From contig FR895401.1 in assembly GCA_000435595.1 (NCBI GenBank), positions 6,331-22,356 on the forward strand: a stretch of 16,026 nucleotides of DNA, in the 5' to 3' direction. The stretch is from Firmicutes bacterium CAG:882 (GTDB lineage: Bacteria; Bacillota; Clostridia; Lachnospirales; Lachnospiraceae). This document shows positions 1 through 8,362 of this stretch, piece by piece. A model generated the notes under the pieces. The model saw nothing but the letters and a program-made list of their open reading frames with translations, was not told the origin of the DNA and made no database searches. Made by a program: the position numbers and the translations under genes. Every line of letters starts with the position of its first letter. The stretch's first letter is position 1.

Positions 1-1416
1 AAGTCCTCTTCCGATATAGAGAAGGCTGTCCGCATTCATAATCTTAGATGCCACGAACTGACATGCATCCTTGCACTCTAATGTCTTTTCAAGTGCCTCG
101 GATATGTTCTCAAGTTCCTTTATATATGCCGCACACGTTTCTCTGTCAATCTTCCCCTTCGCGTATGCAAGCTTGAACGCAAGCATATACATCATTGCTA
201 TCTGAACGGAAAATGCCTTGGTTGATGCAACCGAAATCTCAGGACCTGCATGTGTATACATAACCATATCAGCCTCTCTCGCAATTGAAGAACCCTTGAC
301 ATTCACAAATGCAAGCGTATCCGCGCCAAGCTCCTTTGATATTCTCAGTGCCTCCTTGGTATCTGCCGTCTCTCCTGACTGGGATATCAGTATAACCAAA
401 TCATCATCGGATACAAGCGGGTCACGATATCTGAACTCCGAAGCAATATCAACCGTCACTTCCGTTCTTGCAAGCTTCTCTATAACATACTTTCCCACCA
501 TTCCGGCGTGCATTGCCGTACCGCAGGCTACTATAAATATTTTGCGGTATGCCGCAAGCTTCTCATCGGTAAGCCCGCACTCACCAAAGTCAGGCATCCC
601 TTCCGTGATTCTTGGTGTTATTGTTGTCTTTACGGCTGTCGGCTGCTCATATATCTCCTTGAGCATAAAATGTTCAAATCCGCCCTTCTGGGCGGCATCG
701 ACATCCCATGTAGCTGTCTGAAGTTCCTTATTGACAACATTCCCGTGTATATCCTTTATGGTAATCTTATCCTTCTCGATACATGCAATTTCGTCAACAT
801 CAAGCAGATAATAATTTCTCGTATACTGCAGAATAGCCGACATATCTGAAGCGATGAAATTCTCGCCCTCACCGACGCCGATTATAAGCGGACATTCCTT
901 CCTTGCCGCATACACCCTGCCGGGAAAATCCCTGAACATGATTCCAAGCGCATAGGAGCCTTCAATCTCTCCAAGCACTCTTGTAATCGTATCAAAAGGA
1001 CTTCCCTCATAATAGTAGTCAAGAAGCTTGGCAACCGTCTCCGTATCAGTCTGACTCTCAAACGAATATCCCTGTCCAAGCAGAAATTCTTTAATAGGCT
1101 TGTAGTTCTCAATAATGCCGTTATGTACAATTGATACTCTCTTATTGCCATGAGGGTGTGAATTGATATCTGAAGGCTCACCGTGAGTAGCCCATCTTGT
1201 ATGTCCTATCCCGCAATGGCCAATCGGCTTTCCGTCCTTCTTAAGCTTCTCCAAAAGACATGTAAGCTTGCCCTGTGACTTTTCAACTTTTATTTTATTA
1301 TTCTCAAAAACAGCAATACCTGCTGAATCATAGCCTCTGTACTCTAACTTTCCGAGCGTATCAAGCAATACGTCCGCTGCATCTCCGGATCCGCAATATC
1401 CGACTATTCCGCACAT
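1..1416 (-). CDS. glmS: Glutamine--fructose-6-phosphate aminotransferase (isomerizing), 3' end cut by window
   Basis: This enzyme makes glucosamine-6-phosphate from fructose-6-phosphate and glutamine, the first committed step to UDP-GlcNAc for peptidoglycan and other wall polymers. The protein opens MCGIVGYCG, so Cys2 becomes the N-terminal glutaminase nucleophile after Met removal. EYRGYDSAG and GHTRWATHG, both typical of the class II glutaminase domain, follow. The first SIS (sugar isomerase) domain is complete (FIVACGTAMHAG, then SQSGETADT and STKAF). The second SIS domain has just begun (SLLYIGRGL) when the window ends. About 472 residues of the usual roughly 610 are present and the frame stays open to base 1. 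The ATG at 1416 has an AAGGAGG ribosome site just upstream. The gap to topB is 87 bases, with a possible promoter of its own. There is no room for a glmS ribozyme unless it reaches into topB. The identification is secure. Confidence 0.96.
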   Translation of the reverse strand, partial: MCGIVGYCGSGDAADVLLDTLGKLEYRGYDSAGIAVFENNKIKVEKSQGKLTCLLEKLKKDGKPIGHCGIGHTRWATHGEPSDINSHPHGNKRVSIVHNGIIENYKPIKEFLLGQGYSFESQTDTETVAKLLDYYYEGSPFDTITRVLGEIEGSYALGIMFRDFPGRVYAARKECPLIIGVGEGENFIASDMSAILQYTRNYYLLDVDEIACIEKDKITIKDIHGNVVNKELQTATWDVDAAQKGGFEHFMLKEIYEQPTAVKTTITPRITEGMPDFGECGLTDEKLAAYRKIFIVACGTAMHAGMVGKYVIEKLARTEVTVDIASEFRYRDPLVSDDDLVILISQSGETADTKEALRISKELGADTLAFVNVKGSSIAREADMVMYTHAGPEISVASTKAFSVQIAMMYMLAFKLAYAKGKIDRETCAAYIKELENISEALEKTLECKDACQFVASKIMNADSLLYIGRGL

Positions 1417-1459
1417 AACCATGCCTCCTTATTAATTTGCGAATAAACTTATAAAGCTT

Positions 1460-1488
1460 ATTTTATCACATCAGATGCCGTAACACAA
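1460..1488 (-). promoter_or_regulatory. Candidate glmS promoter
   Basis: Reading leftward, TTGTGT (1488-1483) and TAAAAT (1465-1460) are separated by 17 bases. They lie 44 bases or more upstream of the glmS start, which would give a leader of roughly 37 bases. The -35 match is weak. glmS may also be read through from topB, since no clear terminator separates the two genes. Confidence 0.4.
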
Positions 1489-1503
1489 TATTTTTCACAA
1501 GCC

Positions 1504-3537
1504 CTACTTATAGTATGCTGCCGCATAATCAAAATACGGCCGCAGCATATACTGGTTGTTAACCTGCTTCACCGCAAGTGTTCTTCTCGTAACAAAGCCC
1601 TCCAGCTTCTCAAGGTACTCATCACATGAGATTGTCGCGTCGGCAACCCCGGTAAGCCCCTTCTCCCAGCTTGCAGTGAGTGTCGGGTCTAAAAGATATT
1701 TGATTGATGCCGCAACAACATCATATATCATCTCTCCCAAGAGAGTAGGTGTGATGATCTGTGTCTTGTTGTTAAGCTTTATATAGCCCTTGTCAATAAG
1801 CTTCTTAAGTATCTCCGCTCTTGTTGCACTTGTTCCGATTCCGCTGCCCTTTATCTGTGCTCTCAATTCCTCATCCTCGATAAGCTGTCCCGCGTTCTCC
1901 ATAGCAAGAATGATTGAACCGGAATTATATCTCTTCGGCGGCGAAGTCTTTCCCTCTTTGACAAAAAATTCCGATATCGGTATAATGTCACCCTTCTTCA
2001 GTTTCTGCAACATCTCAAGCATTCCTGCATCACACTTGACATCCTCGGTCTCATCATCGTTTTTGGATGCTTTACCTGAGGCTGCCCCTGTTCCGGCAAC
2101 CTTCAGATAGCCTTCCGACACTAACACCTTAAAGCTCGAAAAAAGACTTTCCGTATCCTTCTTAATAACAAGTGCAACCTTCTGGTATACTGCCGGAGGG
2201 TAAAATATCGCAAGAAATCTCTTCACGATAGTCTCATAGACCTTCGCGGCCATGGCGGAAAGTCCCTTTACCGTCCCTGTCTGTCCGGTCGGTATTATGG
2301 CATAATGATCCGTTATCTGCTTATCGTTGGTGTATTTTGTCTTTGCAATTCCCTTGCAGCTCCCGCTCTCAAGTATCTCTGCCGCGAATTCTGCCGCCGG
2401 TTGAAAATTTCTTAAGCCGCCTATATTTTTATGAATTTCCTTTGCCACGGCAGTTGACAGCACTCTCGCATCGGTTCTCGGGTACGTCACAAGCTTCTTC
2501 TCATAAAGCTCCTGTGTTATTCTGAGCGTCTCATCCGGACTTATCTTAAAAAGCCGTGAGCACTCATTCTGCAATTCCGCAAGGTTAAAGAGAAGAGGCG
2601 CACTCTTGTTCTCCTTCTTTTTCTCAATCCCCGTTATGACTCCGCTCACGGGTTCAGGCATCACAAGCTGTCTTGTACCGTCAGAAAGCTTCTGTCCCGA
2701 CATAAGCTCAATGAGAGCCTTTGCGTCCTCTTCCTTGTTAAAGCCGTTCTCCTTATAGAGCTTAGGCGAGGCGTAGTACACCGAACCCTCTGCTGCTCTC
2801 CATTCAGCCTCAAAGCCGCTTCCGGCAAGTGAGCACTTTGCAAGCACCCTGTAAAAAGGCGTCTCGACGAACTGCCTTATCTCCCGCTCCCTCTTTACTA
2901 TCATTCCCTGAACACAGGTCATGACACGTCCAACAGCTATGACCGTATTCCTGCTCTGCTTTAAGTAGTTAGAAATAGTATTTCCGTACTTTAATGTAAG
3001 GACTCTCGAGAAATTGATTCCCATGAGGTAGTCCTCCTTCGCGCGCAGATATGCCGCATCCGCAAGGGCATCATACTCGGAAAGGTCCTTTGCCTCCCTG
3101 ATTCCTCTTAAAATCTCCTCCTCGGTCTGTGAATCTATCCACACACGTCTTCTGTTTTTGCCCTCGACATGTGCCTCCTGCTCCACCAGCCTGTATATAT
3201 ACTCTCCCTCACGCCCCGAGTCGGTACAGACATATATTGTATCTATATCAGGACGATTAAGGAGTCCTGACACAACATTAAACTGCTTCTTTACTCCTTC
3301 AATTACCTCATACTTCCAGTCTTTGGGAATAAATGGCAGTGTGTCAAGACTCCATCTTTTAAGTGCCGGATCATATTCTTCCGGATAGCTCATTGTGACA
3401 AGATGCCCTACACACCATGTCACAACAGCCTCATCCGATTCGACATAACCGTCACGGCGCACCGTATTGTACTTTAATGCCTTGGCAAACTCCTGTGCCA
3501 CGCTTGGTTTTTCCGCAATAAATAGTGATTTACCCAT
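1504..3537 (-). CDS. topB: DNA topoisomerase III (type IA)
   Basis: This type IA topoisomerase cuts one DNA strand and passes another through it, resolving replication and recombination intermediates. The 677-residue protein starts with a TOPRIM domain (SLFIAEKPSVAQ, Glu9; then TDSGREGE at 105-112). The catalytic tyrosine is Tyr352 in TYPRTDAR. The later GSGIGTSATRAEI block (564-576) is typical of the family. In the TOPRIM acidic motif the middle position is Gly108 instead of Asp (D106-x-G108-x-E110). From memory many Firmicute TopB proteins share this, so it need not mean loss of activity. No C-terminal zinc-ribbon cysteines are present; the protein ends shortly after the catalytic core, as is usual for TopB rather than TopA. 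The start has an AGAGGA site just after the yfbR-like stop, 17 bases away, suggesting cotranscription. Nothing around it suggests a conjugative element, where topB genes are also common. Confidence 0.93.
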   Translation of the reverse strand: MGKSLFIAEKPSVAQEFAKALKYNTVRRDGYVESDEAVVTWCVGHLVTMSYPEEYDPALKRWSLDTLPFIPKDWKYEVIEGVKKQFNVVSGLLNRPDIDTIYVCTDSGREGEYIYRLVEQEAHVEGKNRRRVWIDSQTEEEILRGIREAKDLSEYDALADAAYLRAKEDYLMGINFSRVLTLKYGNTISNYLKQSRNTVIAVGRVMTCVQGMIVKREREIRQFVETPFYRVLAKCSLAGSGFEAEWRAAEGSVYYASPKLYKENGFNKEEDAKALIELMSGQKLSDGTRQLVMPEPVSGVITGIEKKKENKSAPLLFNLAELQNECSRLFKISPDETLRITQELYEKKLVTYPRTDARVLSTAVAKEIHKNIGGLRNFQPAAEFAAEILESGSCKGIAKTKYTNDKQITDHYAIIPTGQTGTVKGLSAMAAKVYETIVKRFLAIFYPPAVYQKVALVIKKDTESLFSSFKVLVSEGYLKVAGTGAASGKASKNDDETEDVKCDAGMLEMLQKLKKGDIIPISEFFVKEGKTSPPKRYNSGSIILAMENAGQLIEDEELRAQIKGSGIGTSATRAEILKKLIDKGYIKLNNKTQIITPTLLGEMIYDVVAASIKYLLDPTLTASWEKGLTGVADATISCDEYLEKLEGFVTRRTLAVKQVNNQYMLRPYFDYAAAYYK

Positions 3538-3554
3538 GTATACATTATCCTCTG

Positions 3555-4139
3555 CTATTTCGACTCATCAATTGTAAGACCATAGGCCGGAATAAAATGA
3601 TCCACGAAGAAATTCACTTCCGGAAGCTTCATATCCATGATCGACGCAAGCGTTGTCTCCTCCGCCTTGCAGAAATCCTGATTTCCCATTGAGCGCTCCT
3701 CGATACACTTTACAAGTGCCGAGAGCTTGTCCGCAGCCTTCACATACAGCCACATAACAGCTTCCTTCTCCGTATCCTGCATAATCGGGTCGTAATATGG
3801 ACGCATCTCATCAGGAAGCCCCTCAAGCAGCTCACCCTTAGCCACGCTCTCAACTTCCTTGTATGCGTGCCTTATAAGCGGATTGTAATACTTGACAGGC
3901 GTAGGCATATCTCCCGTGATAATCTCGGTGGCATCGTGGTACATACCCATAAGTGCCAGCCTGTCGGGATTGAGATTTCCACCATAATATACGTTGTTAA
4001 TCACACCGAGAGCATGGGCAATCATGGCAACATCCATACTATGCTCACATATATTTTCTGTTCTGGTGTTTCTCATTAATCCCCATCGATTGATATATTT
4101 CATTCTCGCCATAATCGCAAAAAACTGATTTTCTTTCAT
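3555..4139 (-). CDS. yfbR: YfbR-like HD-domain 5'-deoxynucleotidase
   Basis: The protein is a 194-residue HD-domain phosphohydrolase closely resembling E. coli YfbR, which removes phosphate from deoxynucleoside 5'-monophosphates and helps balance dNMP pools. The resemblance runs along the sequence: FFAIMARMKYINRWGLMRN, then RTENICEHSMDVAMIAHAL, then MYHDATEIITGDMPTPVKY. The metal-binding and substrate positions known for YfbR fall at the same numbers here: Arg18, His33, His68, Asp69 and Asp137 (AADKLSAL). Length also matches the family. The start ATG has AGGAAGAG upstream. It lies 21 bases after metH and 17 bases before topB on the same strand. A deoxynucleotidase beside folate/methionine metabolism is reasonable but does not prove a shared pathway. 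Confidence 0.92.
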   Translation of the reverse strand: MKENQFFAIMARMKYINRWGLMRNTRTENICEHSMDVAMIAHALGVINNVYYGGNLNPDRLALMGMYHDATEIITGDMPTPVKYYNPLIRHAYKEVESVAKGELLEGLPDEMRPYYDPIMQDTEKEAVMWLYVKAADKLSALVKCIEERSMGNQDFCKAEETTLASIMDMKLPEVNFFVDHFIPAYGLTIDESK

Positions 4140-4160
4140 GATACTCTTCCTATCTCAATT

Positions 4161-6578
4161 TTATCCTAAAACTTCTCTGGCTGCCGCAACCGTATCCATC
4201 GCATCCTTGGCATAGTAATCTGCACCAATCTGCTTGGCATACTCAGGCGTGAGCACCGCTCCTCCCACAACCACCTTGCAGTCGACCTTATACTCCCGCA
4301 AAAGCTGTATTGTCTTTTCCATGCTCACAAGTGTTGTAGTCATAAGCGCCGATAAACCGACCAGCTTTGCCTTGTGCTCAATAGCCGCATTTACAACCGT
4401 CATATAGTCTACATCTTTTCCGAGGTCAATTACCGTGTATCCGTAATTTTCAAGAATTACCTTCACAATGTTCTTTCCAATGTCATGAACATCGCCCTTT
4501 ACGGTAGCCATAACAATCTTTCCCTTGCTTACAGGCGTCTTATTATCGGCTGCAAGCTTCTTCTTGATAACCTCGAAAGAACTCTGCGTAACCTCAGCCG
4601 CAAGTATGAGCTGCGGCAGGAATACCTTTCCCTTCTCAAAATTCTTTCCTATACGATCAAGTGCCGGGATGAGTGTCCCGTTAATAATGTCAAGAGCCTC
4701 CATGTGCTCAAGCATCTCTGCCGTGAGTCTGGCTCCTTCATTTTTAAGTCCGTTTTCCACAGCATACGCAAGAGTTCCCTTCTCCGGTGCATCCGCGTTT
4801 GCCGCCCCTGACTGTGCTTCAGGTGATTTTTCCGCTTTCACCGACTTAGCCGGCGTATAGCCGTTATAAGCCTGAATATAATCCATTGAATTGCGGTCAA
4901 CTCCCGTGAGCAGCCTGTATGCACGCACAGCTCCCGTCATTGACACCACGTTCGGATTGATAATCGGAAGCGTAAGACCGTATGTGAGTGCCATTGATAA
5001 AAAGTTCTGATTTACCAGTTCTCTGTACGGAAGTCCGAACGATATGTTCGATACTCCGAGCACGGTGTTAAGTCCTAACTCATATCTCACTGTATGAAGC
5101 GCATTAAGTGTCTCCATAACGCCGTCCTGCTCCGCTGATGCGGTCAGTGTGAGACAATCTATAAATACATTCTCCTTAGGTATCCCTATTTCAAGTGCTC
5201 TCTTAAGAATCTTTCCGGCTATTGCAACACGCTCCGCTGCCGTCTTAGGTATACCGTTCTCATCAAGAGTAAGACCGACCACGCATGCTCCGTACTTCTT
5301 TACAAGCGGAAGCACATTATTAAGCGAATTCTCCTCACCGTTGACCGAATTCACTATAGGCTTGCCACAGTATATTCTGAGTCCCGCCTCTAAAACCTCG
5401 GGAATTGTACTGTCAATCTGCAAAGGCACATCACATACGGACTGAACCGCCCTTATGGCATCGACCATCATTTCCTTCTCATCAATCTCGGGGAGTCCGA
5501 CATTTACATCGAGAATCTCTGCTCCTCCGTCAATCTGCTCAAGCGCCTGATTCATTATATAGTCAAGATTATGTTCTTTTAATGCCTGCTTAAACAGCTT
5601 CTTTCCGGTAGGATTGATTCGCTCTCCTATAATTCTCGGCTGATTAATGACAACTGTATTGCTTGCTGAACATACGGCTGAAACATATTCAGTCTCTTTC
5701 CTTACAAAATCGGCACAATCAAGTGCTTTTTTAAGTTCCGCTATATACTCAGGACTTGTTCCGCAGCATCCTCCCATGATTGTCGCACCTATCGACGCCA
5801 TCTTAGACATCTTTACAGCGAACTCTTCAGGTCCTACATTGTATTCATTTGTTACAGGGTCAGGAAGACCGGCATTCGGCTTTACGACAAGCGGAAGTCT
5901 TGTATATTTTGCAAGCTCCTCCACAACAGGATATAATTCGTCAGGTCCGAGTGAGCAGTTGACGCCAAGTGCATCAACTCCCAAGCCCTCCATCGTAAGC
6001 GCCATCGCCGACACCTGACAACCTGTAAAGGTTCTCATATTCTGTTCAAAAGTCATGGTACAGATGATAGGAAGCTCAGAGTTCTCCTTGGCTGCAAGCA
6101 CAGCCGCCTTGAGTTCAAGAAGGTCCGTCATCGTCTCAAATACAACCAGATCAGCGTCCCTTCCTGCTGCAATCTGCTCCTTATATATATCATAGGCTTC
6201 TTCAAACTTAAGGTCGCCCGTAGGCTCTACAAGCTTGCCAATAGGTCCTATATCCAGTGCAACCATACAATCAGTGCCCTCGCAGGCTTTTCTTGCATTT
6301 TCTATTCCCTTCTTGACAATCTGCTCAACCGTATAACCGCAGCCATCGAGCTTATATCGGTTGCCTCCGAAGGTGTTGGTATATATAATATCCGAACCGC
6401 TGTTGACATACTGCCTGTGAATATCTATGAGAAGCTCTTCATTGGTAAAGGAAAGCACCTCCGGTATCTGCCCCAGCTTAAGACCTGATGCCTGAAGCAT
6501 TGTCCCCATCGCACCGTCTAATAATATGTATTTCTTATCCGACTTATTCTTGTTTTTTAATAATGTCTTAAAATCCAC
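4161..6578 (-). CDS. metH: Cobalamin-dependent methionine synthase, core without reactivation domain
   Basis: This enzyme transfers a methyl group from methyltetrahydrofolate to homocysteine through protein-bound cobalamin. Numbering from the chosen GTG start (805 residues), the homocysteine/zinc domain covers about 1-295, with zinc ligands Cys208 (NCS) and Cys271/Cys272 (GGCCGTS). The folate (pterin-binding) domain, about 312-570, begins RIIGERINPTGKK. An alanine/proline-rich linker near 578-600 leads to the cobalamin cap (about 605-670) and the B12-binding fold with DVHDIG, His698 being the lower cobalt ligand. The roughly 330-residue C-terminal S-adenosylmethionine reactivation domain of E. 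coli MetH is absent; a separate gene just upstream supplies it. The first in-frame ATG (6605) lies inside that gene and lacks a good ribosome site. The GTG at 6578 has AAAGGTGAG six bases before it, so I chose it. It overlaps the upstream gene by 11 bases, pointing to coupled translation. Confidence 0.95.
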   Translation of the reverse strand: MDFKTLLKNKNKSDKKYILLDGAMGTMLQASGLKLGQIPEVLSFTNEELLIDIHRQYVNSGSDIIYTNTFGGNRYKLDGCGYTVEQIVKKGIENARKACEGTDCMVALDIGPIGKLVEPTGDLKFEEAYDIYKEQIAAGRDADLVVFETMTDLLELKAAVLAAKENSELPIICTMTFEQNMRTFTGCQVSAMALTMEGLGVDALGVNCSLGPDELYPVVEELAKYTRLPLVVKPNAGLPDPVTNEYNVGPEEFAVKMSKMASIGATIMGGCCGTSPEYIAELKKALDCADFVRKETEYVSAVCSASNTVVINQPRIIGERINPTGKKLFKQALKEHNLDYIMNQALEQIDGGAEILDVNVGLPEIDEKEMMVDAIRAVQSVCDVPLQIDSTIPEVLEAGLRIYCGKPIVNSVNGEENSLNNVLPLVKKYGACVVGLTLDENGIPKTAAERVAIAGKILKRALEIGIPKENVFIDCLTLTASAEQDGVMETLNALHTVRYELGLNTVLGVSNISFGLPYRELVNQNFLSMALTYGLTLPIINPNVVSMTGAVRAYRLLTGVDRNSMDYIQAYNGYTPAKSVKAEKSPEAQSGAANADAPEKGTLAYAVENGLKNEGARLTAEMLEHMEALDIINGTLIPALDRIGKNFEKGKVFLPQLILAAEVTQSSFEVIKKKLAADNKTPVSKGKIVMATVKGDVHDIGKNIVKVILENYGYTVIDLGKDVDYMTVVNAAIEHKAKLVGLSALMTTTLVSMEKTIQLLREYKVDCKVVVGGAVLTPEYAKQIGADYYAKDAMDTVAAAREVLG

Positions 6579-7242
6579 AATGCTCACCTTTCTTTCTGAA
6601 TGCACAGTGCTCTCTCATACTGCATACACTACATCCCCGTCTTTTTCTTTCCGGCTCTCTGTCTGACACTCCTATAACCGCCGTCACCGACTTGCAAGGT
6701 GCCATAAGCCCTCCATCCGTAATATTAAGTCCGATTCTTTTCGGTGCAGACAGAACATCCAGAAACTTTTTCTGTATTTCCAAAGGGAAATCACCATAAC
6801 CCGGACTGAACCGCCACGTCATGTACTTCCCATCAAATTCCTTCATTATCTCGTTCTCCGCCGCATCACACACCTGCTCCACTGCTGCTGAAGCCATGCT
6901 GTCAGCCACAACGGCACTCGTCATGCTCCTTACCGAGAGCTGTCTTATGAGCCTGTCAACTCCTCCGGATAATGTTGCCGCAAGCAGCACAACACCATGA
7001 CAGCCTGCAAGATGTTCCGATATTGAAGAACCGCACAGCAAGAGCGAGGTTCCAACAAGAGTAACCTCGCTTTCGCTGTGCTTGTCAATTTCAAAATATT
7101 TATATATATACTTGGCATCTATCGCCATAAGAAGCTTTTTCTCACACTCGTCCGCTACAGCAAGGATATTATCATCCGGAACAGCCGAACCATAGCCAAG
7201 ATAGCGAAACGCCTCCGATGTATTAATTTTATCGAGCTTCAT
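6568..7242 (-). CDS. Stand-alone methionine synthase reactivation (activation-domain) protein
   Basis: This 224-residue protein corresponds to the C-terminal activation domain of MetH, which binds S-adenosylmethionine and supports reductive remethylation of oxidised cob(II)alamin. The diagnostic RFSPGYGD motif is present at 144-151, followed by LNITDGGLMAPCKSVTAVIGVS, also typical. Its stop overlaps the metH GTG start by 11 bases, so the two halves of a normally fused enzyme are likely made together. The tail is rich in cysteine: Cys204-x2-Cys207-x5-Cys213-x8-Cys222, in a basic stretch. I recall similar tails in clostridial relatives, but their role (metal or Fe-S binding, or redox contact) is inference. 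The ribosome site is weak (GGGAAG about 14 bases upstream). It follows galM after 29 bases. No B12 or SAM riboswitch fits in that gap. Confidence 0.9.
   Translation of the reverse strand: MKLDKINTSEAFRYLGYGSAVPDDNILAVADECEKKLLMAIDAKYIYKYFEIDKHSESEVTLVGTSLLLCGSSISEHLAGCHGVVLLAATLSGGVDRLIRQLSVRSMTSAVVADSMASAAVEQVCDAAENEIMKEFDGKYMTWRFSPGYGDFPLEIQKKFLDVLSAPKRIGLNITDGGLMAPCKSVTAVIGVSDREPERKRRGCSVCSMREHCAFRKKGEHCGF
6582..6591 (-). promoter_or_regulatory. Ribosome binding site deciding the metH GTG start
   Basis: Read leftward, AAAGGTGAGC lies inside the last codons of the reactivation gene and about six bases before the GTG at 6578. The alternative ATG at 6605 has no comparable site, so nine extra N-terminal residues are unlikely. 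Confidence 0.65.
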
Positions 7243-7271
7243 TACTTTAACTGCTTCCCGTATTTTATCAA

Positions 7272-8330
7272 TTACTTTACCGAAAACTTATAGATTGTCA
7301 CAAAATCAAAAGGTACTCCTGCCTGCACAACCGGTGACTCAAACGCCATATTGTTAACCGAATCAGGGAAAAACTGCGTCTCAAAGCATACTCCGTCACG
7401 ATTTTTATAATAGCAGTCATCCTTTCCCCTGGAATTGCCCGACAAAAAATTACCCGTGTATATCTGCAGGCCCGGCATCTGTGTATATACTTCCATATAT
7501 CTGCCGCTCTTCTCGTCATATAAGCTTGCCGCAAGCTCAACCTCTCCATTGTTCTTCAATACAAAGTTGTGGTCATATCCGCCTGCAAGTATAAGCGGTT
7601 CATAGTCAGCATTAATATCCTGTCCGATAGCTTTAGGTGTCGTAAAATCCATAGGAGTTCCCTTTACGCTCCTGTACTCGCCTGTCGGTATAAGTCCGGA
7701 ATCCGATGGGGTAAATTCATCTGCATCAAGCCATACCTTCTGGTCATATACCGGCCCCGAATTATGACCTGCAAGATTAAAGTATGAATGATTGGTAGGG
7801 TTTACAATCGTGTCGTCACCGGCAACACCTTCATAGTCAAGAATTATGCTGTCGTCCTCCGTGAGCACGTATGTCACGTTGATATCAAGCTCTCCCGGCA
7901 TTCCCTGGTCGCCTGCCGGACTTACAAGTGAAAACCTTACCGCCTGTCCTCTCTCATCCTCAACAATCTCACTGTCCCATCTGCGTCTGCTGTAACCATT
8001 AGGACCGCTGTGAAGATTATTCTCTCCATCGTTTTTTGCAAGCCTGTACTCCTTACCCTTAATCATGAACTTAGCGTCCTTGATTCTGTTGGCATTGCGT
8101 CCTACAACAACGCCGAAGTTCTCACCATTTCCGGTCTCATACTGCTTTACATTATCATAGCCGAGCACTACATCAGCATATTTTCCATTCCTGTCTGCCG
8201 TCTCAACCGACTGCAGTGCCGCACCTAGCTCGATAACTCTTATTGTCATGCCGCTTTCATTTGTGATTGTATATGAATATATATTCTCGCCCTTGCTGTC
8301 ATGACCGAAAATCTCCCTGATTATACCCAT
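7272..8330 (-). CDS. galM: Aldose 1-epimerase (galactose mutarotase)
   Basis: This cytoplasmic enzyme interconverts the alpha and beta anomers of galactose, glucose or related aldoses. The 352-residue length is normal. The family motifs appear in order: GRNANRI (78-83), NNLHSGPNG with His107, NPTNHSYFNLAG with the catalytic His181, GYDHNF (Asp253, substrate contact), and GVCFETQFFPD with the catalytic base Glu317. The start ATG has GGGAGGTAATCT upstream. A small ATGCT...AGCAT hairpin lies between the flippase stop and this site. No galK, galT or sugar transporter gene is next to it, so it is not in a classical Leloir operon. Its place after the UDP-xylose synthase and flippase genes may only reflect sharing a transcript. 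True substrate preference cannot be read from the sequence. Confidence 0.94.
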   Translation of the reverse strand: MGIIREIFGHDSKGENIYSYTITNESGMTIRVIELGAALQSVETADRNGKYADVVLGYDNVKQYETGNGENFGVVVGRNANRIKDAKFMIKGKEYRLAKNDGENNLHSGPNGYSRRRWDSEIVEDERGQAVRFSLVSPAGDQGMPGELDINVTYVLTEDDSIILDYEGVAGDDTIVNPTNHSYFNLAGHNSGPVYDQKVWLDADEFTPSDSGLIPTGEYRSVKGTPMDFTTPKAIGQDINADYEPLILAGGYDHNFVLKNNGEVELAASLYDEKSGRYMEVYTQMPGLQIYTGNFLSGNSRGKDDCYYKNRDGVCFETQFFPDSVNNMAFESPVVQAGVPFDFVTIYKFSVK

Positions 8331-8362
8331 AGATTACCTCCCATGCTTTACAGCATTTGTAT

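Noticed and set aside
882..1181. Leftward open frame inside glmS
   Set aside because: It is an alternative frame within a gene with clear glmS homology over its whole length; no ribosome site or recognisable product.
1504..3537. topB as a sign of an integrative conjugative element
   Set aside because: No relaxase, coupling protein, mating-pair or integrase genes are nearby; the neighbours are housekeeping genes on the same strand.
4374..4811. Rightward open frames antisense to metH
   Set aside because: They lie opposite a well-supported gene, and their sequences show no family resemblance or ribosome site.
7243..7271. Cobalamin or SAM riboswitch in front of the methionine synthase genes
   Set aside because: The gap is only 29 bases and the upstream gene is intact, so no riboswitch fits.
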